DNA from: Bifidobacterium samirii
Lineage (GTDB): Bacteria; Actinomycetota; Actinomycetes; Actinomycetales; Bifidobacteriaceae
Length of the DNA stretch: 56,874 bases
Assembly (NCBI RefSeq): GCF_003952945.1
Contig: NZ_QXGK01000019.1
Coordinates: 1-56,874, forward strand
Direction of reading: 5' to 3'
Made by a program: the position numbers and the translations under genes. This document shows, piece after piece, positions 6,494 to 14,756 of this stretch; positions within the stretch are counted from its first letter, which is position 1; every line of letters begins with the position of its first letter. The notes under the pieces were generated by a model. The model was not told where the DNA came from. It did no database searches and was given only the letters and a program-made list of their open reading frames with translations.

Positions 6494-9400
6494 TCAGCGC
6501 GAGTCACGCCGACGGGCGACCAGCACAGCAGCACCGGCCGCACCGGCGAGCAGCGCGACGGCGATCGCAGCGCCCACCGCCGCGCCGGTCGAACCGATGA
6601 CCGGCTTGCCCGGATTGCCCGGCTTGGTCGACGGCTCGGCCGGCTTCGTCGGCTTGCCCGGCTTGTCGGGATCCGTCGGCGTGGACGGATCGACCGGCGC
6701 CTTGACGAGCGCACCATGCGCCGCATTCAGCGCGTCGAGCGCCGCGGTCACGTCGTCCGCGGTGGCCGCATCATTGCCCAGCACGACCTTGGCATCGGCC
6801 AGCGCCGCAGCGAACGCCTTCCACGATGCGGACGTGTAGTCGGACTCGGTCAGCGCGCCCCACTGTCGTACGGCCGCCTCCAGCTTGTTCTTGTCCACCG
6901 GAGCCGGGTCGGGATCAGGCGCCGGGTCGGGATCAGGATCCGGCTTCGGGTCCGGGTCGGGATCAGGCACCTCCGCCTCGACTAGTCCGCCGCGCGCCGC
7001 GTTCAGCGCGTCGAGCGCCGCGGCAACGTCGTCCGCGGTGGCCGCGTCGTCGGCGAGCACCGTGCGCGCGCCGGCGAGCGCCGCGGCGAACGGCGTCCAC
7101 GAGTCGGCCGTGTAGTCGGCTTCGACCAGCGCGCCGGCCTCGTCGACCGCGGCCGTCAGCGCGCTCTTGTCCACCGGCGTCGGCTCAGGTTCCGGGTCCG
7201 GATCGGGGTCCGGCTTCGGTTCCGGATCGGGCGTCGGGTCGGGCCGGACGTCGCCGGTCCACACCTGCGTCACGCGGCCGCCTTCGACGGCGATGCCGAT
7301 GGTCGTCTCCTCGCCGTCCACGCTCACGCCGCTGGAGGATGCGACGCGCACCCGGATCGTGCCGACCTGTTCGCCGTCGGCGCCGGTCACGTCGGCGGGC
7401 AGGGTCACGGCCACGTCGACGGGCGAGTTCATCCGCGCGCTGTCGACGACGAGCTTGCCGCCTTCGGTGCGTTGCGTGGTGAACGTCTGCGCCATGCTCA
7501 GCGTCACCGGCAGCGTGTGTTCGCCGCCGTCCTCGCCGGTGTATACGGCGTCGATGTCCAGTCCGTCGGTGCCGGTGAGGCCGGGTTCGGCGTAGCGGCC
7601 GATCATGACCGTCCCGTCGGATCCGGTCGCCGCGCCGGATGCCTCGGAGGCCGCGTCGACGGCCCGGTAGGAGCCGTGCCAGCGGATCTCGGAGGCCTTG
7701 TGGAAGTTCTCGCCGCGGTTCATCAGGCCGATGCCCATGTCGGCGGCGCGGCGGTTCCAGTCGGTGTAGGAGCGCTGCGACTGCTGGGTCCAGCCGACTT
7801 CGGCGGTGGCGAACATGCGCGTGTACATAAGCAGTTCGGCGTCGTTGAGCGAGCGCAGGTGCTCGCTCCACAGCGCGTCCTCGACGCCCAGCACCTTGTC
7901 TTCGGTGGTGCCGGCCGCGCTGGTGGGGTTCCACTCGTAGAAGTTGGAGGTGGTGCAGGCGCCGCCGCACGCCCAGGAGACGCCGGTGAGCTCGTTGCCG
8001 GGCTTCTGCGGGAAGTACGCGTTGGCGGCCGGGGACATGATGATGCGGCCGTCGCGCTCGTTGAGGAGCTTGCGGATGCGCGCGTCGGTGGCGGCGTTGC
8101 CGGTCCAGTGCTGGACGACCGATCCGGCGGGGATCTGGTCGACGGCGGCGAGGCCGTCGTTCCATACGATCGCGGTCTTGCCGCGTTCGGCGGCCAGTTC
8201 GCCGGTGCGTCCCAGATACTGCTGGGTGCGGGTCTCCTGCGCGCCGTCGTTGAGGAACAGTTCGTCGCCGCCCAGATGCAGGTAGTCGGCGAGCACTTCG
8301 TCGGCGGGCATGGCGGAGGCGGCGATGCCCTGCTCGATCATCGCCTCGGTCTGGTCCATGATGTGCGCCATGACCGTGTAGGTCGCGTCGGAGTCGGTGG
8401 CGAGGCTGGTCTTGCCGTAGTTCTCCTTGGTGAGTTCGGCGGTGTCCTTGCCGGCGGCCGGCTTGGGGTGGGAGTTGCCGGTGTTGAGTTCGGGCAGCGC
8501 CTGCAGCAGGCCCATCGAGTGGGCGGGGCCGTCGTATTCGGGCACGATCGCGATGCCGTGGTCCGCCGCGTAGGTGACGAGTCCGATGAAGTCCTCCTGC
8601 GTGTAGTGGCCGGTGCGGCCGTCCTGGGCGGGCGACCAGGCCTGGTTGGGCCATTTGGCGGGGAACGACGTCGAGTCGGACACGTCGGCGAGGCGCGTGT
8701 AGTCGGTCGTGTCGCCGTCGGCGCGGCCGTCGTTGGTGATCTCGAGGCGGAAGCCTTCGTCGTCGCTCAGGTGCAGGTGCAGGATGTCGAGCTTGTAGGC
8801 GGACATGACGTCGATGATGCGTTCGAGTTCGTCGACCGGGTAGAACGACCGTGCCGGGTCGACGAGCAGGCCGCGCCACTCGTAGCGGGGCGCGTCCTCG
8901 ATGAGCGACGCGGGGACGGTGGCCGGGGCGGCGAGCTTCACCGGCGACGACGTCCACGGGCCGATCAGCTGCAGCAGCGTCTGCGCGGCCCAGATGCCGC
9001 CCTTGGCGCCGGCCGCGGTGACGGCGATGCCGTCGGCGTCCGCATCGATCCGGTACGACTCGTCGAGACTGGCCGAACCGCCGTCGGGGATGCGTCCGCT
9101 CACGTCGAGGGCGGGGTCGATGGCGAACGACACCGCGCACTGGGTGCCGACGGGCAGGTCGAGTCCGTACGATGCGCCCAGCGAGTCGCGCAGGATGTCC
9201 ACGGCGGCTTCGAGCGACGGGTCGGAGACGCTCACGCAGGTGTCGGAGGCGAACGTGAACGGGTCGCCGTCCTGCGAGGCCGCGTACAGCGGCTTGGGGG
9301 TCAGTCCGTCGAGCGGGTCGGCGACGACGGCCTCCATCGTGCCGATTGCGCGCATCTCCCACACCGACAGCGGGTACGACTGGCTTTTGGCGGTGGCGAC

Positions 9401-9901
9401 CATGCGCAGGTGGGTGGTGGTCAGCGGGGTGTCGAACACGGTTTCGGACCATTGCGCCTTGCCGGTGCCGCTCAGTCCGGTGGCGACGTCCTGCCAGGTG
9501 ACGCCGTCGTCGGAGGTCTGCAGCGAGTAGGCGGTGGCGTACGTGTTGCCCCAGGCGATGCGCACGCTGGAGATCGTCGCCTTCGCGGGGAATTCGTAGG
9601 CGAGCCACCATGGGCCGTCGCCGCCGTTGGCGCTCCAGCGCGAGGCGTCCGTCGCGTTGTGCACGGACGGGTTGGTGGGGTTGTCGGGCAGGTCGCGGTT
9701 GTCGGCGGCGAGTTCGGGGCCCTTCTGTCCGCCGGTTTCGCGCCCTGATGCGGTGACGGTCGCCTTGGGCGCCAGATTGGCCGCTTCGGCGTGCGTCGCG
9801 GCGTCGTCCGGCGCCGCCCATGCCGCGGCCGGCGCGATGGTCAGCGCCAGTGCGGCGAGCAGCGCGCCGATCGCGCGCGCCGCCCGTTTCGTCGTACTCA
9901 T
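6494..9901 (-). CDS. Secreted GH20 beta-N-acetylhexosaminidase, wall-anchored
   Basis: The 1135-residue precursor has a signal peptide (cleavage near AWAAPDD, residue 30) and an F5/8-type CBM32-like domain (about 45-195). A GH20b domain (about 205-330) and the catalytic GH20 barrel (about 335-690) follow, with the dyad in YLHLGGDELF. The C-terminus carries two FIVAR domains (about 908-1070) split by Pro-Asp linkers, then KPVIGSTG, a hydrophobic helix and RRRDSR. It should release terminal GlcNAc or GalNAc from mucin O-glycans and milk oligosaccharides at the cell surface. The architecture resembles the Bbh enzymes of B. bifidum, and specificity (for example for sulfated GlcNAc) cannot be read from the sequence. 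AAGGA lies upstream of the ATG. It follows lnbB by 222 bp on the same strand. Confidence 0.9.
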   Translation of the reverse strand: MSTTKRAARAIGALLAALALTIAPAAAWAAPDDAATHAEAANLAPKATVTASGRETGGQKGPELAADNRDLPDNPTNPSVHNATDASRWSANGGDGPWWLAYEFPAKATISSVRIAWGNTYATAYSLQTSDDGVTWQDVATGLSGTGKAQWSETVFDTPLTTTHLRMVATAKSQSYPLSVWEMRAIGTMEAVVADPLDGLTPKPLYAASQDGDPFTFASDTCVSVSDPSLEAAVDILRDSLGASYGLDLPVGTQCAVSFAIDPALDVSGRIPDGGSASLDESYRIDADADGIAVTAAGAKGGIWAAQTLLQLIGPWTSSPVKLAAPATVPASLIEDAPRYEWRGLLVDPARSFYPVDELERIIDVMSAYKLDILHLHLSDDEGFRLEITNDGRADGDTTDYTRLADVSDSTSFPAKWPNQAWSPAQDGRTGHYTQEDFIGLVTYAADHGIAIVPEYDGPAHSMGLLQALPELNTGNSHPKPAAGKDTAELTKENYGKTSLATDSDATYTVMAHIMDQTEAMIEQGIAASAMPADEVLADYLHLGGDELFLNDGAQETRTQQYLGRTGELAAERGKTAIVWNDGLAAVDQIPAGSVVQHWTGNAATDARIRKLLNERDGRIIMSPAANAYFPQKPGNELTGVSWACGGACTTSNFYEWNPTSAAGTTEDKVLGVEDALWSEHLRSLNDAELLMYTRMFATAEVGWTQQSQRSYTDWNRRAADMGIGLMNRGENFHKASEIRWHGSYRAVDAASEASGAATGSDGTVMIGRYAEPGLTGTDGLDIDAVYTGEDGGEHTLPVTLSMAQTFTTQRTEGGKLVVDSARMNSPVDVAVTLPADVTGADGEQVGTIRVRVASSSGVSVDGEETTIGIAVEGGRVTQVWTGDVRPDPTPDPEPKPDPDPDPEPEPTPVDKSALTAAVDEAGALVEADYTADSWTPFAAALAGARTVLADDAATADDVAAALDALNAARGGLVEAEVPDPDPDPKPDPDPDPAPDPDPAPVDKNKLEAAVRQWGALTESDYTSASWKAFAAALADAKVVLGNDAATADDVTAALDALNAAHGALVKAPVDPSTPTDPDKPGKPTKPAEPSTKPGNPGKPVIGSTGAAVGAAIAVALLAGAAGAAVLVARRRDSR

Positions 9902-9923
9902 GGATGATGTCCTTACGTGGGAT

Positions 9924-10054
9924 GGCGGGCCTCGCCGTCGAGGCCCGCCGATGATGGTGGATGCGTCGTCCGCCGCTGCGATGCGGCGGACGACGCCGGG
10001 AGGCCGGCCGGAGATCCCGGCCGTTCCATGCCGTCCCTTCCGGGGAGGGGACGG
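9924..10054 (-). terminator. Group of hairpins between lnbB and the GH20 gene
   Basis: GCGGGCCTC/GAGGCCCGC lies at 9924-9949. A perfect CGTCGTCCGCCGC/GCGGCGGACGACG stem lies at 9964-9995, and CCGTCCC/GGGGACGG at 10031-10054. The stems lack U-tracts. They probably end or attenuate the lnbB transcript and may protect the 5' end of the next one. Confidence 0.6.
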
Positions 10055-10123
10055 ACCGGCGCCAGGCGATGCCTGCGCCGATGGTTCATGATGGGAAGTC
10101 CCGCAACGGGGCTTCCGTTGCCG

Positions 10124-13100
10124 TCAGCGTCCGCCGCGACGGCGGACGGCCAGCCCGACCGCACCGGCCGCGCCGGCGAGCAGGGCCACGACGATCGCCG
10201 CGGTCACGGCGGCGCCGGTCGCGCCGATCGTCGGCTTCGTGTCGGCGGTACCGGTCGTACCGGGCTTGGACGGCTTCGCCGGTTCGGTCGGCTTGGACGG
10301 CTCGGACGGCTTGTCCGGATCCGTCGGCTTGTCCGGGTCGGTCGGTTCGGCCTTGACGAGCGCGCCGGACGCGCCGTCGAGCGCGGTCAGCGCCGCATCC
10401 ACGGCCTCCTGGGTCGCGGCGTCGTCGGCCAGCACCGCCTTCGCGTCGGCGAGCGCCGTCGCGAACGCCGTCCACGAGTCGGCGGTGTAGTCGGCTTCAA
10501 CCAGCTTGCCGGCCTTGTCGACCGCGTCCGAGAGCTTGCTCTTGTCCACGACCGTCGGCTCCGGCTCCGGATCGGGGTCGGGGTCGGGCGTCTCGGCCTT
10601 GACGAGCGCGTCGATCGCACCGTTGAGCGCGGCGAGGGAACCGTCGATGACCTCCTGCGCGGCGTTCTCGTCGGCCAGCGCACGGCGCGCGTCGGCGAGC
10701 GCCGTCGCGAACGCCGTCCACGAGTCGGCCGTGTAGTCGGCTTCGACCAGCGCACCGGCCTTCTCGACGGCCGCGGCGAGCGCGGTCTTGTCCACCGGCG
10801 TCGGCTCGGGCTTCGGCGTCTCCTTGACGAGTCCGTCGCGCGCTTCGGCGAGGGCGCCGAGCGCCTGGTCCACGTCGTCCTGGGTGGCCTTGTCGTCGTC
10901 CATCACCGTGCGTGCGGCTTCACGAGCCTGGTCGAACCGTGCCCACGAGTCGGCGGTGTAGCCGTCGGCGCTCATCGCGTTCGCTTCGGACAGGGCCGCG
11001 GCGAGCGCTGTCCTGTCCACCGGCGTCGGTTCCGGTTCGGGTTCGGGACGGCGGGTCGGTGCGGCCGCTTCGAGGGCGCCCAGCGCCGCGTCCACGCGTT
11101 CCTGGGTGGCCTCGGCATCGGCGAGGACGGCCTTGGCGGCCGACAGCGCGGTCTGGAAGCGCTCCCACGATTCGGCGGTGTAGTCGTCCTCGTTCAGCGC
11201 GTCGGCCTTCTCGACCGCAGCGGCAAGCGCGGTCCTGTCGGCTTCGACGGCGACCGGGTTGTCGTCGGGCTGGTCGGGTGCGACGATCTCGACCGGCGTG
11301 ACGACGGCGGTCGCGTTGAGTTCGGCGACGGACGTGAAGTTCGCCGGGTCGACCGCGTCCTTGCCGGGGAACATCTCGTCGCCGACGAGCTTGACGTACA
11401 CGTCGCCGGCGGGCACGGACCCGTCGGGCACGGTGATGGTCTGCAGGGCGGTGCTCTTCGGGAACTCGCCGTGGGCGACGGGCGCGCCCCACTGCTCGTC
11501 GGTCATGTCGCCGACGGATGCGGCCGTGTCGGCGGGGACCACGTAGAGCTGGTACCGGCGGATCATGCCGTTGTTGTTATTGCCCTGGCGCGGCAGTTCG
11601 GTGACGGTGGCGAGCGTGGCGCCGTCCATCGACGCCTTGAACGCGATCCAGTGCGGCGGCAGGTCCTCGGTCGGATCCCACTTGGTGTGCCAGTAGGTGT
11701 TGGGGTTCTTGTCGAACGCGTTGCTCACGGGCGCGCGCTCCTGGCTCGTGTCGGCCACGGAGTCGGCCGCGTAGTCGGAGGTGCGCACGTCGAAGGTGAG
11801 CTTGCCGGTCAGGCCGATCGAGGTGCGGGCGAGTTCGGTGCCGTCGGCTCCGGTCATCGCGAACGCGATGTCGGCGGCGCCTTCGCCGGTGGTGTTGACG
11901 ACGCGGAACACCGCCTTGGCGCTCTTGCCGGCGGGCACGGACCTGAGGTCGACGCGCTCGGGCAGCACGGTCCAGCCTTCGGGCACGGTGGGCGTGACGG
12001 TCACGTCGCCGGTGTTCTCGCCGTTCGCCGCCTGCACCTTGACGGTGATGTCGACGGGCGAGGCGGGGGTGGCTTCGGTGGAGGTCGCGGTGGCGCTCAT
12101 GCCGAGTCGCGGTTCGATGGCGAACAGCGCGTTGTCGCCCACGAGGTCGTGGGGGAACTGGGCGATCTGTCCGGCCTGCGGGCGCAGCGAGGCGTCCTGT
12201 TCGTCCATGAGGGTCAGGTCGATGTGCTCCTCCTGGCCGGTGGCGACGGCGAGCCGCTGCTGGGTGAGGGCCGGGGTGATGGTGTACAGGCCGTCCCTGT
12301 CGGTGCGGATCTGCCACTTCTGCTGGTTGCGGGCCGGCGCGGTGGAGGTGTTGATGTCCTCGCGGAACGTCACGTCGGTGTCGACGCATTCGACCAGTTC
12401 GGGGCGGGCGCCGACCTGGGTGACGACGTTGAGGTGTTCCTTGAGCAGGCTGGAGTCGCCCACGCCCTGACGCAGGGAGAGGCACTTGCCGCTGTCGGCC
12501 TGGACCATCTGGTAGTAGCCGTCGGGGGTCTTGCGCAGGTTCCACGGGCCTTGGGCGGCCGCGTCGAGGCCGGGGATGTCGTAGGTGCCTTCCTCGAGCG
12601 GCTGGTAGACGTATTGGCGGATGGCCAGCGGGTAGCCGATCGAGTCGACCGACGCCTTCATCGCGGTCCAGTCGGCCCATGGGCGCGAGTCGGACCAGGT
12701 CATCTGGGCGATGAAGCGCAGACCGTAGAAGATCTCCTGTTCGACCTCGTTCTCGGTCTGCAGGTCGGAGCGGTCGGGCCAGATCGACACCTTGGCGCCG
12801 CGCAGGCCCTCGTAGTTCTTGTCGATGCGGCGCCAGCCGTCGAAGACGCCGACGTTCCAGTTGTTGTCGTACAGGTACTGGGGGTTGACGGTGAAGGCGC
12901 TCTTGGCGGAGCGCGACCAGTAGAGCGCCTGCGAGGCGTTCATCAGCTCGTAGCCGTTGGAGGCGAGGTCGGAGGGCTGGCGGCCGGTGCCCTGCCAGTA
13001 TTCGACGATCACGTCCTTGTCGAGCGTGACGTTCTGCGTGGTGACGATGCCGTCGTTCCAGATGCGCAGGTGCTTGCCCTTGGTTTTGACGTAGTCGTTG

Positions 13101-14164
13101 ATCTCGTTGATGAAGCCGGTGAACGCGTCGTTGGCGGTGGCGCCGGCGCCGTATTCACGTTCGGCGAACTCCTTGAGCTGCGGATAGTTGGCGAAGCTGG
13201 AGCCCATCATGTACTCGTCGGCGCCCATGTGCCAGTAGTCGGTGTCGAACGCGCCGTCGTACTCGTCGATGAGGGTCTTGTAGAAGTTCACCGCGTCTTC
13301 GCTGGAGATGTCGAGGCGGTTGGAGTCCCGGTTGCCGTAGCGGTCGACCAGCTGGTATTCGGGGTAGTTCTCCAGCCAGATGTTCATGTGGCCCGGGGAG
13401 TTGATCTCGGGGATCACGTCGATGCCGTAGTCCTTGGCCTTGGCGACGAACGCCTTGACGTCGTCGGCGGTGTAGTACGACCAGGCTTCGGCGCGCTTCG
13501 TGTTCTCCTCGTTGGGCTTGAGCTTCATCTCCATGAGCACGTAGTTGAGGCGCAGGTCGGCCATGTCGGACAGGAAGCGGTCGATCCAGTCGGTGGACAC
13601 GTTGATCTGGCAGGCGCACAGCGTGGCGCCGCGCTCCTCGTAGGCGGGCGTGGAGGTGACGGTGCCGGCCGGCAGCGTCAGCTGGCCCTGGCGCAGCATC
13701 TGCGAGACGGATCGCGTGCCGTAGAAGACGCCGATGTCGCTGGCGCCGATGACCTTGAAGCCGTTCTTGCCGATGTCGAGCGCGAAGCCTTCGGCGCCCA
13801 GTTCGTCGCGCCGCGTCTCGTCGAGGACGAGCGACACGTCGGCCGGGCCGGCGTCGCCGGTGGCGGCCGGCACGTCGAGGCTGGAGAAGGCCGTCAGTTC
13901 GGTGGACAGCATGTCGGCGCGCGAGGCGAGCGTCTCGTCGGCGACGACGCGCGTGCCCTCGCCGAGCGTCCATGATCCGACGCCGTCGTCCCAGCCGTCG
14001 AGGCTGGGGACCGTGGCCGGACGGCTCAGTCCGGCGGGTGCGGCGGTGTGGTAGCCGGCCTCCGTCAGATCGTCGGCCGCGGCGACGCCGGAGAGGCCGG
14101 CGGCGACGATCATGGCGGCGATGCCCGCCGCGAGCGCGCGCGGGGCAAACCGTGATGTACCCAT
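10124..14164 (-). CDS. lnbB: Lacto-N-biosidase, GH20, wall-anchored (LnbB type)
   Basis: The 1346-residue precursor should release lacto-N-biose from type-1 milk oligosaccharides and glycans at the cell surface. After the signal peptide (residues 1-30) come GH20b and the GH20 barrel (about 165-530), with the dyad D316-E317 in YWHMGADEYM. The position and motif agree with LnbB of B. bifidum (D320-E321). A ricin-like beta-trefoil segment (about 600-720), a NEW3-like domain and an F5/8-like domain follow, then four FIVAR domains, TKPTIGATG, a membrane helix and VRRRGGR. An upstream in-frame ATG exists, but the one at 14164 has AAGAGAG before it and starts the signal peptide. It is longer than known LnbB because of the extra FIVAR repeats. 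It shares a divergent promoter region with the GH95 gene. Confidence 0.88.
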   Translation of the reverse strand: MGTSRFAPRALAAGIAAMIVAAGLSGVAAADDLTEAGYHTAAPAGLSRPATVPSLDGWDDGVGSWTLGEGTRVVADETLASRADMLSTELTAFSSLDVPAATGDAGPADVSLVLDETRRDELGAEGFALDIGKNGFKVIGASDIGVFYGTRSVSQMLRQGQLTLPAGTVTSTPAYEERGATLCACQINVSTDWIDRFLSDMADLRLNYVLMEMKLKPNEENTKRAEAWSYYTADDVKAFVAKAKDYGIDVIPEINSPGHMNIWLENYPEYQLVDRYGNRDSNRLDISSEDAVNFYKTLIDEYDGAFDTDYWHMGADEYMMGSSFANYPQLKEFAEREYGAGATANDAFTGFINEINDYVKTKGKHLRIWNDGIVTTQNVTLDKDVIVEYWQGTGRQPSDLASNGYELMNASQALYWSRSAKSAFTVNPQYLYDNNWNVGVFDGWRRIDKNYEGLRGAKVSIWPDRSDLQTENEVEQEIFYGLRFIAQMTWSDSRPWADWTAMKASVDSIGYPLAIRQYVYQPLEEGTYDIPGLDAAAQGPWNLRKTPDGYYQMVQADSGKCLSLRQGVGDSSLLKEHLNVVTQVGARPELVECVDTDVTFREDINTSTAPARNQQKWQIRTDRDGLYTITPALTQQRLAVATGQEEHIDLTLMDEQDASLRPQAGQIAQFPHDLVGDNALFAIEPRLGMSATATSTEATPASPVDITVKVQAANGENTGDVTVTPTVPEGWTVLPERVDLRSVPAGKSAKAVFRVVNTTGEGAADIAFAMTGADGTELARTSIGLTGKLTFDVRTSDYAADSVADTSQERAPVSNAFDKNPNTYWHTKWDPTEDLPPHWIAFKASMDGATLATVTELPRQGNNNNGMIRRYQLYVVPADTAASVGDMTDEQWGAPVAHGEFPKSTALQTITVPDGSVPAGDVYVKLVGDEMFPGKDAVDPANFTSVAELNATAVVTPVEIVAPDQPDDNPVAVEADRTALAAAVEKADALNEDDYTAESWERFQTALSAAKAVLADAEATQERVDAALGALEAAAPTRRPEPEPEPTPVDRTALAAALSEANAMSADGYTADSWARFDQAREAARTVMDDDKATQDDVDQALGALAEARDGLVKETPKPEPTPVDKTALAAAVEKAGALVEADYTADSWTAFATALADARRALADENAAQEVIDGSLAALNGAIDALVKAETPDPDPDPEPEPTVVDKSKLSDAVDKAGKLVEADYTADSWTAFATALADAKAVLADDAATQEAVDAALTALDGASGALVKAEPTDPDKPTDPDKPSEPSKPTEPAKPSKPGTTGTADTKPTIGATGAAVTAAIVVALLAGAAGAVGLAVRRRGGR

Positions 14165-14456
14165 GTTCTCTCTTTTCAGGTGGTCGTCGTTGGATGGCGG
14201 ACGATGCCGATCCTCCCCCGCCGCGCGCCGCGGCCGGTCCGGCGCCGTTGCCGGCGGCCGACGGGTCGGGTCCGTGCGGGTGGGACGGATCGTCCGAGGA
14301 AGGCTCCTTCGCCTTCGTGGTGGGAAAGCAGGCACCCCGTCGCCCTGCGGCGGACGAGGCATTGACCCCCATTAATGTACACTACGTTAACTACAAAAAA
14401 TCCCACTCCTCCGACACACCGCAGCCATCGGCACCACCCTCCGAAGAGGTGTCGCA
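14165..14456. other. lnbB side of the divergent regulatory region
   Basis: This non-coding part contains the lnbB leader and an AT-rich block at about 14370-14402 with GTTAAC and TACATT, where the lnbB promoter probably lies. I could not place matched -35 and -10 hexamers. A long 5' leader of about 200 nt would follow. The GC-rich part has no further clear structure. Confidence 0.4.
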
Positions 14457-14470
14457 TCGAACCGGTTATA
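14457..14470. promoter_or_regulatory. LacI-type operator half-match between lnbB and the GH95 gene
   Basis: TCGAACCGGTTATA keeps the left half and centre of the palindrome TCGAACCGGTTCGA found in the sugar regulon at 47.6-51.9 kb. It lies between the AT-rich blocks that should hold the two divergent promoters. Control by the same or a related LacI protein is an inference. Confidence 0.4.
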
Positions 14471-14587
14471 TGGGTAAATCCGCAGAATCTTCGGGAAATG
14501 TTAACGCAGGACACATCACCCCCAGCGACCGCCCTCCACGGCGACCAGCACACCCCCGAAAGCGACCCTGCGCAGCATTACGTCGGT

Positions 14588-14616
14588 TTGACACATCTAG
14601 TAAACTTCCTTAACAT
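14588..14616 (+). promoter_or_regulatory. Promoter of the GH95 gene
   Basis: TTGACA at 14588-14593 and TAACAT at 14611-14616 are separated by 17 bp. The start codon is about 135 bases beyond the expected transcription start. Confidence 0.7.
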
Positions 14617-14756
14617 TATGTGGTTGACCGAGCTTTCCGGCCCGCCGGCCGGTGGCGCGCTCGCACCGCCCATTTCCGCACGACGGCACGATGCAGTGCT
14701 TGCCGTCCCCGACAGTCGCATCGTCGCGACATCCATCCTTCGAGAAAAGAGAACCC

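Noticed and set aside
9917-13975. Very long plus-strand frame opposite lnbB
   Set aside because: It mirrors the coding bias of the minus-strand enzyme and has no domain or start signal. The same holds for the long antisense frames opposite the GH95 and GH84 genes.
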